DNA from: Cyanodermella asteris
Lineage: Eukaryota; Ascomycota; Lecanoromycetes; Ostropales; Stictidaceae
Direction of reading: 5' to 3'
Assembly (NCBI GenBank): GCA_900618795.1
Contig: UYJD01000001.1
Span: forward strand, 2,622,823 to 2,686,822
Length of the DNA: 64,000 nt
In this document: piece by piece, positions 11,137-21,947 of the stretch
How the letters are laid out: each line of letters begins with the position of its first letter
How positions within the stretch are numbered: position 1 is the stretch's first letter
Notes under the pieces: generated by a model
What the model saw: the letters and a program-made list of their open reading frames with translations, nothing else
What the model was told of the DNA's origin: nothing
The model's database searches: none
Program-made: the position numbers and the translations under genes

Positions 11137-12650
11137 TCACAACTTGCTGCCTGTCTTGGCCTCGTAAATCTTACGCATGCGCTCCTCAACCGCGGCCATG
11201 TACTCCTTCGTTGTGACATAGTCCTTCCTCTCCTTCTTGCCGCACGAAATGGCAAGGTCCTTGGTCATGATGCCGTCCTTGTCGACGGTGTCAATGCAGG
11301 CCTGCTCCAAGGCCTCGGCAAATTCGACAACATCCGGTGTGTCATCGAGCTTGCCTCTCTGTACGAGACCCCGTGTCCAGGCGAAGATGGATGCGATCGG
11401 GTTCGTCGATGTCTCCTTGCCCTTCTGGTGCTCGCAGAAATGGCGGGTGACGGTGCCGTGGGCGGCTTCAGCTTCGAAAGTCTTTCCGTCGGGCGTGATT
11501 AGAACGGAGGTCATGAGACCGAGCGAACCGAAACCCTGGGCGACGATATCTGATTGGACATCTCCGTCGTAGTCTACGGGTCGTTAGCAATGGCTTGTCC
11601 CAGCATAGTACCTTTTCACTCACTCTTCAGAGCCATAATATAGCCGCCCTCGCTCTTGATCATCTGAGCAACCATGTCGTCAATCAGGCGATGCTCGTAC
11701 CAGATTTTCTTCTCATCGAATTGCTGCTTGTATTCCTTGTCGAAGATTTCCTGGAAAATGTCCTTGAACCGGCCGTCGTACTTCTTCAAAATGGTGTTCT
11801 TGGTGCTCATGTACAGAGGCAACTCCTTGGCGACCGCAAGCTTGAAACTGGCGTGCGCAAAGCCCCTAATGCTCTCGTCGGTGTTGTACTGTGTCTGCGC
11901 AACGCCGCCCGCGCCAGTGTAGTTGTAGACCTCGATAACCTCCTTCTTGCCGCCATCCTTGGGCGTATAGATCATCTCCAGCTTTCCCGGTCCCGGCGCA
12001 ACAAAGTCCTTTGCTCTGTACTGGTCGCCGAAGGCATGACGGCCGATGATGATGGGCTTTTTCCACCCGGGTACCAGCCTGGGGATCTTGGGAATGACAA
12101 TGGGCTCCCGGAAGACGGTTCCGCCGAGGTAATTCCTGATCGTGCCGTTGGGACTCAACCACATCTGCTTGAGGTGGAATTCCTTGACACGGGCCTCGTC
12201 CGGGGTGATTGTCGCGCACTTGACACCGACGCCGTACTTTTGGATTGCGGCTGCTGCGTCGGTCGTGACTTTATCTTCGGTCTTGTCTCGGTATTCGATG
12301 CCCAGGTCGTAGTACTTGAGGTCGATGTCGAGGTAGGGATGGATGAACTTGTCCTTGATGTCCTGCCAGATGATGCGGGTCATCTCGTCGCCGTCGAGCT
12401 CGACGACGGGGTTCTTGACCTTGATCTTCTGGCGCGTCGCCATGGTCGCGGCTTGGTAGAAGCGAAGGGACGGGTGGCTCGAGGGGAAGTCGAATGCTCG
12501 GGGGGAGAATCGATGGGAGGCGAGGACGGTAGGCTGGCGGGTGGCGACGGAGGAGTAGGAGGAGGAGGAGGAGAATGAGGAGGTCGATGAGCAGGTCGAT
12601 GAGGAGAGTCGAGGGAGGGAGCGCGGGAGGGAGCGTATGGTACGGTTCAT
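11137..12650 (-). CDS. IDP1: NADP-isocitrate dehydrogenase, dual targeted
   Basis: Decarboxylates isocitrate to 2-oxoglutarate making NADPH. Two exons (12650-11624, 11573-11137; 50-bp intron, GTGAGT donor, GCTAAC branch site) give 487 residues; the join reads [13 protein letters not shown]. The first 69 residues are Ser/Arg-rich with almost no acids, a clear mitochondrial presequence. An internal in-frame ATG at 12443 ([23 protein letters not shown]) has a strong context and coincides with the start of the mature enzyme. Family motifs include [16 protein letters not shown] and [20 protein letters not shown]. The C-terminus is TGSKL, a perfect PTS1 peroxisomal signal. Aspergillus nidulans idpA is known to supply mitochondria, peroxisomes and cytosol from one gene; the layout here fits that. 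Which start is used when is inferred. Confidence 0.96.
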
Positions 12651-13701
12651 GATGATTATGTACACAGGCTAATGACGGAGATGCGGGAAGATAAGGGTGG
12701 AGGGGCAGGCGAGCAGTCGAGGAGTCTTGCTCGCGTCGAAGCCCTCGGATCGAAACTGGAGACGGGGGGATGGGGTTCTGATAATAATTTTGCCGTGGCT
12801 TCGGAGAGCTTCGCACGACGCTGTGGGTCACTTGGTGCCGAGGAAGCTTTTCATGTCGTGTCAAGCAGCGAATCGCGCAGCTGCAGGCCGGATCCTGACC
12901 TGCGACGCTGTGGTGGGGGCTGCACCGACGAGCTGCTCCATTCGCAGAGGTTATTTTTCTTGTTCGACTAAGTAAGAATTATAACAACTATCATCATCCT
13001 GGGACAATGTCGAATGCGTCGGCGGGATCGCGCGATCAGAGCTTCTTTCGACAGCCCTACACTACCAGGAAACACCTTGCAGCACGTGGCTGAGACGCTG
13101 CACTTTGTGCAACACCGTTCGGGCACTTAAATGCTTGTTTATGCTAGAGCATTGGCAGCTGGGCACCTTGTCGTGGGCTGCAGCTCGGACTGCAGGGCCC
13201 GACTCTCCACACCATCACGTCGTCAAGGGTATCAACGCCCCGTTATCATCCCATGGTTCTGTCCACCGCTGCCGGACGCGTATTGACCGCTTGCCCATCC
13301 CGCTTATCGTTGATATTTTCCTCCCGATTCGTGCCTTACGGCTGCAACAATTCTGGGATCTACGACGCCCTGATAAAAGCTCGTGGCCGCTACCCATCGG
13401 ACTCGTACGCTTCACTTGGATATGCTCATTCGTAGCGTGCCCTGCTCCACTTCGAGCACCCTCGCGTCGTGCAAGATGGACAAATTTTAATATGTTGCTC
13501 CAAGCTACATTGTCAGTACCCCCACTGCCGGATCCTTTAGCCCATCGGTCTCCTCGGCGTCCCGTTCTCTCCCGACCCATGCAACAGCAAGTGTCCGGAT
13601 GGACTTGCCTGAACTCCTTTGTAATCTTTGGACGAATTTTCTGTCGAAAAGGACACGTAGTTCCCCTCTCATCCCTTCAATTCACCCGTCAACACCTCAG
13701 G
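12651..13701. other. IDP1 upstream region; no gene seen
   Basis: About 1 kb between the IDP1 start and the 3' end of the DUF1917 gene, both on the minus strand. It should contain the IDP1 promoter, and perhaps two start sites if long and short enzyme forms are made by alternative transcription. A plus-strand open frame over 13105-13980 is mostly antisense to the DUF1917 gene and I reject it. Confidence 0.5.
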
Positions 13702-14694
13702 TCAGTTTATGAAGTCACACTTCGAGTACATGGATGCCGGTATACCCCATTCATTGCCCGATTTGATATCGAGATGTGTCAAGGCATCGGCTTTGTAGTA
13801 GATGATCTGCTTGTCTTTCACCAAACGCATCTTGACCAACTGTTTCAGCACTGTACCCACGTCATTTTTGTCGTTGAAATCTTTCGTGTACACACATATG
13901 AGCCGGGGCCTCGGGGTTCTTTCATCGGACCATGCCTCTGCGTCCTCCAAAGGGGCGACTTTGGATACCGGACCAAGTAATGCATCTGCTGTAGCTTCGG
14001 CTACTTTCCTCCAGACCTCGTGCACCTCACTAGCGTGTGGGAAGAGCATCCATTTTCCACTGGTGATTCCCAGGTCTGTGGCTGTTCTGTATATCTTTCC
14101 GATGCATTCATCCCGGAAAGGCTTGAGTCTACGCGTGACTGTCCCCTTGGCCGCGTCCTCATCTTCATCCTCAAGCTGGCTTCGCCTCTCATTCAGGCTC
14201 TCCAGGATCATGTACCCTTGCTCTTTGAACGAGTGCAGACTGGAAACCCCGTCACCGCCTTCTGTTTCTTCGCCAAACCGGTATGGGTCGTAGATCCATA
14301 TCCAGCCGTCGGTCTGATCTTTTGGCGTTGTGCGAGGCGGCAGTCTCTCAAGAAACTGAGACACACTTTCGTTGAGCTGGCGACAGGAAGGTCTGCCTTC
14401 ACCAGGATTGTGGAGCACGGCAGTCTTCTTCAAAACATTACTCTGTTGTGCAATACCATGCTTCAGATTGTTACCCTTATACTTGCTCAGATCAGTGTGG
14501 CGAGATCGTTGCCAGTCGGCTATAGAGAAGGCAGCTACATCATCCTCCAGATCGGCCTTGGTCTCTTCGTCTCCTGAAGCGAAAGATTAGTTCGGATCTG
14601 CACCATTTGTAGTGTGCTAGACGAGCCTACCATAGAAGCTGGATTCATCAGAGAAGAGGCCCTCGTCAACTTCTACCAGTTCTGCAGCTGCCAT
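13702..14694 (-). CDS. DUF1917 (UPF0696/BLES03-like) protein
   Basis: A soluble protein of the DUF1917 family, whose animal member is C11orf68/BLES03 with an eIF4E-like fold; cellular role unknown. Two exons (14694-14631, 14573-13702; 57-bp intron) give 311 residues. The N-terminus is acidic (MAAAELVEVDEGLFSDESSF). Family features: DGWIWIYDPY near residue 110, then a helical stretch, SGKWMLFPHASEVHEVWRKV and RPRLICVYTKDFNDKNDV, ending KADALTHLDIKSGNEWGIP. The pattern with a Trp-rich first strand and KWM...W resembles a cap-binding-like fold, but ligand binding is not established. It sits divergently from the unknown plus-strand gene at 15549, with a possible small minus-strand gene between them. 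Confidence 0.82.
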
Positions 14695-14800
14695 GCTCAC
14701 AACGAAACTGCGCGGAATCGAGACCTCAATTCTCAGTGAGGCCTAGAAAGGTGTTAAGCCGACAAGATTCACAATATGCCCATACAAGAAAATATCATAG

Positions 14801-15269
14801 TCATGGCTGAATAAGACGTCTTATCCTACAACGAAGAGTGCGCACACAAACAGCAGCAGATGGTGAAAACATGATTCGCCGGTTGTGAACGAGCTCTTTG
14901 CTGTTGGTGCAAGTCCAAGGTTTGCTTGGCAAACAAGACGCAATGCGCCGGGGAGTCGAAAGGGAAGTCGCGACTGGCATGCGCTCTTCCACAATTGAAC
15001 TCCCACGGCTTTCACCTCCGCCATCATCATCTTCATCAAGACTGCAGTGGTGGAGGATATGAAGAGCAAGATTCGTTTGATGCGTTGAAATGACGGAAGA
15101 GTCTGCATCACTCCGTCTTCGTTTCGTGCTACCAAAGGTCGCACTCACTACCGCGGTTTGCCAGGGTGAGAACATTGTCTGGGCCACCCGCTGACTGTCT
15201 GACACCGCTCTCGCCCAAGACTTGCAATGCTCTACTGAGGACATGCCGTCGCTCATCTTTGTCCTTCAT
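14801..15269 (-). CDS. Possible small gene of unknown function
   Basis: A tentative two-exon model (15269-15149, 15102-14801) with a GTGAGT donor and a GATGCAG acceptor joins two frames in phase to give 140 residues, beginning MKDKDERRHVLSRALQVLGE. The second exon contains LALHILHHCSLDEDDDGGG and a basic C-terminus. I recognise no family. The first exon looks like genuine amphipathic helix. The 46-bp intron matches others in the window. The rest of this 850-base region between divergent neighbours would be promoter. Low confidence; it could be untranslated leader. Confidence 0.3.
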
Positions 15270-15548
15270 GCTATACTAAATCTTCTCTAGTAGACACCCT
15301 CTTCTTGCCTGCGCGATTTAATTGGCCTGTGTTCATTCAAGCACGGCAGCTTCTGCTCTGCATCCTTGCGCCAGGCATCAAGAAACCGGTACCTCACGCC
15401 ATCTGTGCGACGAGGCTGATCTCAGCCCTGCGAGCTAATTCGTCTCCGATTGACCTTTGAAAGTTTCCGGTATTGTGCTGCCTGCAAGTGTGATACCTTA
15501 ATTATACCACCTCGCTAGTTTCATATACCCTCGCCTTTCACCTTGCTC

Positions 15549-16916
15549 ATGCCTATCCTCGCTATCGGTACGGGCACGCTCTTATATAGACATTTGTCCA
15601 AGAAGCCCAACACCGTCGACCACGGCGAACACGACATGGACGAGTCCGATATTCGTACCCAATCAATCTCAGAGTCCGTCTCGGACGTTAATCACAAAGT
15701 GGACTCAACAGCCTCCTTGCGCTCGTCTTCTACCGTTTCAGTTCCTACGCCAGAAATGTCGACTTACGTCGCAGATGACAAAGCTTCTCTTTATTCTTCC
15801 TCCTCGACCATAGCCACGGAGTCCGAAGTACCTACAACACCCCCTCCAGAGTATGCCGAAGATGTTACTCCTCGCGCCTCATTCCAAGAAGATCGCGAGC
15901 TCGACCTCACAACAGTTCCAGGCCTCGAAGGGCTTCCATCCATAATTACACAGCCAACTCGGCCATCTCCCCGACAAGACGCCGGTTCGTCAAGTTCCTA
16001 CAACTCTCCGACAGGGTCTTGGAATGGCTATCGGATACCGCTTTCCACATTGTCAAAAGACAGAACTACTGTCACCACCACCGATCCTCTCCTATTAACC
16101 AACGCCGCCGCCCTCACCTCATTTATCAAATCTCAGGCTGCCCTTTCCCCAGTCCCAGAGATTCGAATCACCGGCAGCCATTACAGCACCAGCTCCTCAA
16201 ACATTGACCTGAACGGCAAAGCCCTCGACTTCGACATCCGTCTGAACCTGCTGCGCTACCTCATCTCGGCTCAAGCCCAGTCACAACACACCGCAAACAC
16301 GACGGACTACATCCGCGTGCAACTCTCCGATGGCACAACCCGCATCGTTACGCACGGCGATAATCAAGCTTCCACATCTGTCCTCCGGGAAATTTCCTCC
16401 GCCTTCGTCGCCGATCGGACAAGCAACAAATGCCTGATCATAACCCGGCGCGTAACGAGCTGGGACAAAGCCTACCTCAAAGGCTGCATCTTGTCTCTCC
16501 TCTCCGACCTCCGCTACCGCGGAAAGGTCACCGTGACCTTTCCCGTCTCGCACGCAAAAGTGATCGTGCAGCCCGAGCGCACCGTGGCGGACAGTTTCAA
16601 GTCGTTGTTTTACGACAAGAAGCTCTACGACGGCATCGAAGCCATGTGGCCGTACGCGAACGCGCCGCCGCCGAGCGGGAAACGCGACGGCGATGTTGGT
16701 GCGACTTCTGGCGAGACGAGTGCGGATGCAAATGTGCCGAGGACGTTTGCGGTCAGGAGTGAGGAAGGGTGGTGGCACGATTGGAAGGGTGCGATTGAGA
16801 GGGCGGTCCTGGAGGGCCGCAAGGGCGTGGTTGGGGTCGATGATCTTCTGGATATCAGGCTGGGGTTTCCTGGACCGGAGGCCAAGTGGAAGGATTGGGG
16901 CGTGAACGCCCGTTGA
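15549..16916 (+). CDS. Unknown conserved-looking fungal protein
   Basis: A single-exon frame of 455 residues starting MPILAIGTGTLLYRHLSKKP, a short hydrophobic N-terminus followed by positive charges that could be a membrane anchor or organelle signal. Residues about 25-170 are Ser/Thr/Pro-rich, probably disordered. The second half is folded-looking: FDIRLNLLRYLISAQAQ, then DYIRVQLSDGTTRIVTH and RYRGKVTVTFPVSHAKVIVQ, ending GFPGPEAKWKDWGV. I do not recognise the family. Codon use and a clean long frame support a real gene. It is convergent with the PPR gene and divergent from the DUF1917 gene. Confidence 0.75.
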   Translation: MPILAIGTGTLLYRHLSKKPNTVDHGEHDMDESDIRTQSISESVSDVNHKVDSTASLRSSSTVSVPTPEMSTYVADDKASLYSSSSTIATESEVPTTPPPEYAEDVTPRASFQEDRELDLTTVPGLEGLPSIITQPTRPSPRQDAGSSSSYNSPTGSWNGYRIPLSTLSKDRTTVTTTDPLLLTNAAALTSFIKSQAALSPVPEIRITGSHYSTSSSNIDLNGKALDFDIRLNLLRYLISAQAQSQHTANTTDYIRVQLSDGTTRIVTHGDNQASTSVLREISSAFVADRTSNKCLIITRRVTSWDKAYLKGCILSLLSDLRYRGKVTVTFPVSHAKVIVQPERTVADSFKSLFYDKKLYDGIEAMWPYANAPPPSGKRDGDVGATSGETSADANVPRTFAVRSEEGWWHDWKGAIERAVLEGRKGVVGVDDLLDIRLGFPGPEAKWKDWGVNAR

Positions 16917-17295
16917 AAGGGAACAGAATGGGGAGTATGCTTAGACAGCGATGCGCTTGCGCTACCGATTGTATTGCCTAGGACCACTGCATTCAGCAAG
17001 TTTGCTCACGTATGGCCTCGGATCTGCTGGATTCTGTTCCATGCTTAAGCAGTAGTTCAAAGCGATGTCTATGGCGTTGTGTAAGATGTCAGACTCGTTG
17101 GTCACTGTCCAAGGCTCGCAGAAATGTAGAGCGAAATGTCATCGAGATGATAGGCTTTGACATAATGAAAATGTCCTCCCTGCAGGTTCCGAACCCCAAC
17201 TTGCCCACGTTAGCTAGAGGTATATGCCCACGGAAATGCCATCGACCCGCCTCCTTGAAAATGCGCGCCAAACGCCCAAATAGCAGTATCATACA
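16917..17295. other. Convergent 3' spacer
   Basis: About 380 bases between the ends of two convergent genes, presumably both 3' untranslated regions and terminators. Nothing else is visible. Confidence 0.5.
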
Positions 17296-19500
17296 CTACA
17301 ATGCAGTCTCCTTCTTTCTGTTTTCTTCGTAGGCGAGCAAAGCCTCCAGTTTCTTGGCTCGCGTCGCCCTCTCTGCTTCGTCAGCCGAACTCTCAAACTG
17401 CACATTGTACGCATTCGCTTGCATCCAGCGCATGTCTGCTCTCAGCACCTCAGGACGTGAATGCCACTCGAGGTCCTGCTCAAACGCACGCTTCAGTTCT
17501 TCAGCTATGTTTCCAGTGAAGCCCAGCGGTTCGTGGACGACCATGTCCGACTGCATCAGAACCGACCGGACGCTATCCATCACGCGCGAACGGCCGATTG
17601 GGTCAGGGTAATATAGCCAGTCGTCCCAGAACACTTGCCAGTGATGGGCAATGCCTCGACCGGCGATGACCTTACTCGAATATGCATGGAATATGCTGAG
17701 TCGGTCTTTGAAGGGTTCTGCAACGAAATGTGGAGGGGCCATCAATGCATGATGCACATGTCTCTTCAGATTGTGGGCAGCCAGTCCCTTAACTAATGCG
17801 ATTTGCCAGATGACGCGGCAACAATTGGGGTAACCGTGTTGGAAGAAGATCTCGAACAGCTTGTACATGACCGCTCTGTTTGGCTTGATGCCGATGGTCC
17901 CGCAGAACCAGAGGATATCAACAGCAGCTTTAGGTCGGCCGAACGCATGGCAGACCGACAGAAGCTTGAGCAGAGTATGGACGGTTGGCTTATTTGCCAA
18001 ATTCTTCTTGTATGCTCTCATGGCAAAGAGCGAAGCGAGATCATGCAAGCGGCCTTCATATGCAAGCTCCATGATGAAGCCGTCCACCACCTTGTCAGTA
18101 AGCCACGTCCAGTCATCCCACTTTGACTCCTGGCTTTTGAGAAATTGCCACAGATCTCCACCCTCCTGCAGGAACTCTGCGAGATCATTAGGTAGAAGGC
18201 TGGGCGCGACAATTTTTGCGGTGCCCCTGTAAGAGCGCATGCCCAGATTCTCCATCTCTTTGGTAACTAGACTCTGAACAAGACGTGAGTCTAGACAAGC
18301 CAAGAAATGACCCCAAGTGACAACATCCGGCTGGATGCCCTTCCGAATGATTTGGTCGAGGAGAGCTGTGAACGCTGACAGATTCTTGCTGAGACTCATA
18401 GAGTGGAACATGATATTATAAGTGTTTATCGTTGGGTCCAAGCCGACCTCCGACATGTATACCAGCATTTCACGCGAGTCCGGAATCTCACCGAATCTTT
18501 GGGATTGTAGGATTGCCTGGTGGAAGGCTTCGTAGCTCAAGAGGGTCCGGTTTTGTGGGTCGTATATGGCCTGAAGAACTTTATCTCTTCTTAAATTTGG
18601 CCGGGTGCCGGCTGCCCGCCGATGGAATCTGGAAAGCGTCTGTGGCATGGGGTTTCTTGCGCTTGACAGGCCAAGGATGTGTTGAGCAAAGCTTTCTGGT
18701 GTCCTGACCTCAGGATAAGCTGCTCTGGAATCCGGTTCAGATGCCACTGCATCAACGAAAGGGTCAGGCATGATCCTTTCACTTATCACTTTAGTTTTGT
18801 GATACCACATGCCAGATCGAAATCCGTGCTTCAGACGCTCCATTTCCTCCGCCGACACCGGCTTGGTGTTGTCCATCAGCAGTTTGAGGGTTGGTCGCCA
18901 ATCGTACGCCGACTCTCCAAACTGCAAGTAGTATTCCCTGTCTCTAGGAGGTGGCCGGAGCATCTTTCCGACATTTCGAAACTCTGGATGATCGGAAGGT
19001 GTAGTCAAGGCAGTATACAGACGATCGCGGAGGTATCTGTATTTCTCGTAACCAGGGAGGAACTCATGCGGTTGCACCCAGCCTGCTTGCACAACCAGAT
19101 ATTGCTCAAGGTCATTGGTTCTCGCCCACTTCCTATACGAAGGATCGACATCTTGCTCGCGTTGGTCTGATGACCAAGTAGGAAAACTGGTATCTACTTG
19201 TTTGTACAGGTAGTCGCGATGTTTCCTGTGGTTTTCCTCTTCTTGAGACGGTGAATCATGCCGAGGGTAGCGCTGCAAGGTCCCATGACTGCCTGTCGAG
19301 TGCGACGGATCGCTTGAGTCTCCATGATTCGCAGCTGCCGGCAAAGTGACTGGTCGACGTGGAGTGGCCGGAGCCGTTCCAGGGGCCGGAGAGGAAGGAA
19401 AGCAGGCAAAGAACCGCCTTCTGAGCTCCGAGCGGTTGTAGGTGCTATCGTAGAACCATCGTGCGCCGCGCCTGATGAAGACGGGGCTCCGCAACGACAT
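17296..19500 (-). CDS. Mitochondrial PPR-repeat-like protein
   Basis: A 734-residue single-exon protein. The start chosen is the first in-frame ATG; a stop lies in frame upstream. The N-terminus (MSLRSPVFIRRGARWFYD, then RSELRRRFFACF) is Arg-rich without acids, a mitochondrial presequence. Helical-hairpin units resembling PPRs occur between about residues 310 and 590: SREMLVYMSEVGLDPTINTY with NIMFHSMSLSKNLSAF, LLDQIIRKGIQPDVVTWG, and later FGRPKAAVDILWFCGTIGIK with PNRAVMYKLFEIFFQHG. The C-terminus is charged and helical. Fungal PPR proteins bind mitochondrial RNAs or serve the mitoribosome; the exact target cannot be told. It shares a 302-base divergent promoter with the proteasome alpha-1 gene. 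Confidence 0.82.
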   Translation of the reverse strand: MSLRSPVFIRRGARWFYDSTYNRSELRRRFFACFPSSPAPGTAPATPRRPVTLPAAANHGDSSDPSHSTGSHGTLQRYPRHDSPSQEEENHRKHRDYLYKQVDTSFPTWSSDQREQDVDPSYRKWARTNDLEQYLVVQAGWVQPHEFLPGYEKYRYLRDRLYTALTTPSDHPEFRNVGKMLRPPPRDREYYLQFGESAYDWRPTLKLLMDNTKPVSAEEMERLKHGFRSGMWYHKTKVISERIMPDPFVDAVASEPDSRAAYPEVRTPESFAQHILGLSSARNPMPQTLSRFHRRAAGTRPNLRRDKVLQAIYDPQNRTLLSYEAFHQAILQSQRFGEIPDSREMLVYMSEVGLDPTINTYNIMFHSMSLSKNLSAFTALLDQIIRKGIQPDVVTWGHFLACLDSRLVQSLVTKEMENLGMRSYRGTAKIVAPSLLPNDLAEFLQEGGDLWQFLKSQESKWDDWTWLTDKVVDGFIMELAYEGRLHDLASLFAMRAYKKNLANKPTVHTLLKLLSVCHAFGRPKAAVDILWFCGTIGIKPNRAVMYKLFEIFFQHGYPNCCRVIWQIALVKGLAAHNLKRHVHHALMAPPHFVAEPFKDRLSIFHAYSSKVIAGRGIAHHWQVFWDDWLYYPDPIGRSRVMDSVRSVLMQSDMVVHEPLGFTGNIAEELKRAFEQDLEWHSRPEVLRADMRWMQANAYNVQFESSADEAERATRAKKLEALLAYEENRKKETAL

Positions 19501-19802
19501 TCGCCCACGTAGCAACAGTGAGGAGCTTTCTGCGGGCGAACATGGACAATGAGATGCTCGGCTATGAAGAAAAGTTGCGGCGCGCAGGACGAAGCTAGGA
19601 AGCGCCAAGACTGACTACCGCAACGCTGGAGCTTCCGCTCGATCAGCAGCAGGCAGTTGCAGCCCGCGTCACTCCTCCACCATCTACGTCCACATCTGCT
19701 CTTGGGTACTCTCTTGCCTGCAGAAGCCGGTCTTTGCTTCTCCGTCCTCTCCTGTTGCTCTCTAGACAGCGATCTTTAGCTTCGACAAACGACTTCGCCA
19801 CC
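19501..19802. other. Divergent promoter, PPR gene and SCL1
   Basis: About 300 bases separating two divergent start codons; it must hold both promoters and leaders. I find no clear TATA box and no copy of the yeast Rpn4 proteasome element GGTGGCAAA. Confidence 0.5.
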
Positions 19803-20841
19803 ATGTCGGGTAAGACAGACCGAGGGCGCCCTGCTAGCAGAGCAAAGCTGACCACCGGCATCCAGGCAGTGCAGGCTACGACAGACACATCACCATCTTC
19901 TCCGACCAGGGTCGCTTGTATCAAGTTGGTGAGTCAATTTCGGAGAGCTCATCGGACTGGCAATGGCCCTCGACGGCCTTTCTCAGCGATGTCTGTGAAA
20001 CAAGCGAAAGCTGACAATATCGGACGCCAGAATATGCATTCAAGGCGATCACAGCGGCGAACATAATGTCAGTAGGTGTTCGAGGGAAGAACTGCGCAGT
20101 CGTGTTGTCTCAGAAGAAGGTGCCGGTACGTCAGCGGCATAATCTCGGGAACCACGATCGATGCTGAACACGAACAAACAGGACAAGCTGATCGACCCGG
20201 AGTCGGTCTCATACATATTCAAGATCTCGCCGTCAGTTGGCTGCGTCATGACGGGATCGATAGCAGACGCTCGAGCTGCGGTGACGAGGGCGCGTTCGGA
20301 AGCTGCCGAGTTCAAGTACAAGAACGGATACGAGATGCCCTGTGACGTCTTGGCGAAGCGAATGGCCAACATCAATCAGATCTACACACAGAGGGTAAGC
20401 AAGTGGCGGACGGCGCGATGATCTGCAGCATGGAGGCTGATAATAAGCAATTAGGCGTACATGAGACCTTTGGGTGTGGCTGCCACTCTGATCTCGGTCG
20501 ACGGCGAATTTGGACCTCAGCTGTACAAGTGTGACCCGGCCGGTTACTACGTGGGCTACAAGGCTACGGCGACGGGACCCAAGCAACAAGAGGCGTTGAA
20601 TCACCTGGAGAAGAAGCTGAAGAACAAGGAGCATGCGCCAGGCGAATGGGAGGAGGTGGTCGAGCTTGCCATCACGACATTGAGCACGATCCTGAGCGTC
20701 GACTTCAAGAAGAACGAAATCGAAATCGGCATAGTGGACGGGCCGGTGGCGGGTGAAGATGGCAAGACATCAACGCAATTCCGCACGCTAACGGAAGAGG
20801 AGATCGACGAACGCCTCCAAGCGATCAGTGAGAAGGATTGA
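19803..20841 (+). CDS. SCL1: 20S proteasome subunit alpha-1
   Basis: Alpha-ring subunit of the 20S core particle (yeast Scl1, human PSMA6). Five exons: 19803-19809, 19866-19928, 20031-20125, 20182-20394, 20455-20841, giving 254 residues, the normal size. Exon 1 is only seven bases (ATGTCGG) and completes its third codon in exon 2. The spliced N-terminus [20 protein letters not shown] carries the alpha-subunit signature helix region, followed by YQVEYAFKAI. Further family signatures are [40 protein letters not shown] and [16 protein letters not shown], with [20 protein letters not shown]. As expected for an alpha subunit there is no N-terminal catalytic Thr. Introns are 56, 102, 56 and 60 bp. 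Confidence 0.97.
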
Positions 20842-21947
20842 GCGTACCGGCAAGACCATGGTCAGACGGGTGCAAGCCAGCTGAGAGGGCTGCTTGGAAT
20901 GGAGTGAGGGCACGAACAGAGCGCCACGAAGCAGGTACGCAGCGAAAGAGCCGCATGAGGAGCAACGCCAGAGCATGCCGGGGCGATGGTTCGGGCAGCG
21001 GGGCGGGTCTGACGCCGGCAGGTGCAGGGGAAAGGCCCTTGCGCGCAGGCTTGTCGATAGCAGCGCAATGCAAAAGCCGATGCTCTGAAAACATGCAGCA
21101 GACGTAGGGTCAGGAGTAGCAGTGTAGCTACAGTACCACCTTGGTGCGCTGCCCGTAGCGTATGGAAGTGGATGCAGAGCGAACCCAGCGGAGGCGCAGT
21201 CAGCCTGCCAAGCAGGGCGAGAGAGCCGGCGCTTGGGCGGATGCAGTCTAGCGTGGCAGCTCCAGCCTCGAAGCGTGGCGTCGCACTATGCCCGTCCCGT
21301 CAGCCTCGTGAATGTCTTCAGCTCCAGTATGCCTGCACTTGCTCGTTCCGTCGCCCCCGCAGCCATGTCGCCTTCACCACGTGTGTCCACGTTTTTAGCT
21401 TATCCTTTATTGCTATCGACATGTGGCGGATGGCGTTTTGCAAGCACCCTGCTGAAATAGGAGCACGACCTCTGCCGGTCTCTCCATCCACGACTCATGT
21501 CTATCCTCGCTCCTGTCACGTCAATTCTTGCTTCGTTTTACCTCCCCCTGGTCATAGCTCCTAGTACGCTTCCGCCCTTGATCTCTTCCTGGTAATGAGT
21601 TCACTGCTGCTGAGTCCAGGTAGCCACCAAAGCAAGCCACTGTCGTCCACTCGAGCTCTGCACCACGGCTTGATGCTTCCTCTTTAGGGCTCTCCTATGT
21701 TTGACAACGTCTCCTCCGTCTTGTTCTGTATATAACATATCGTGAGCCTCCCGGTCTAAGGGTTCGGCATCCAGACCAGCGAGCCTCGAGTCCAGCAAGC
21801 ATCCACTTCACTTCCATCTGTATTCTACCGCAACCACTCATTGCATCCATTCTTCTGCGCTTTAGACCATCTCGAAGCCAATCACTGCCAGCTGATCCGT
21901 CATCGAGGAACTCATTCGCCTTTATATCCAATTATCTATCAGTTGCA
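20842..21947. other. Intergenic region upstream of 21948 gene
   Basis: About 1.1 kb between two plus-strand genes. The last 500 bases are pyrimidine-rich (21400-21940), as in fungal promoters and leaders. Open frames in the first part overlap on both strands in GC-rich sequence and have no family resemblance. Confidence 0.45.

Noticed and set aside
11595-12578. 327-codon plus-strand open frame
   Set aside because: It is entirely antisense to the IDP1 exon, and its Val/Leu/Asp-rich composition is what the opposite strand of a GC-rich gene produces.
13105-13980. 291-codon plus-strand open frame
   Set aside because: It lacks any domain, and its second part is antisense to the well-supported DUF1917 gene.
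16281-16778. 165-codon minus-strand open frame
   Set aside because: Shadow of the unknown plus-strand gene at 15549.
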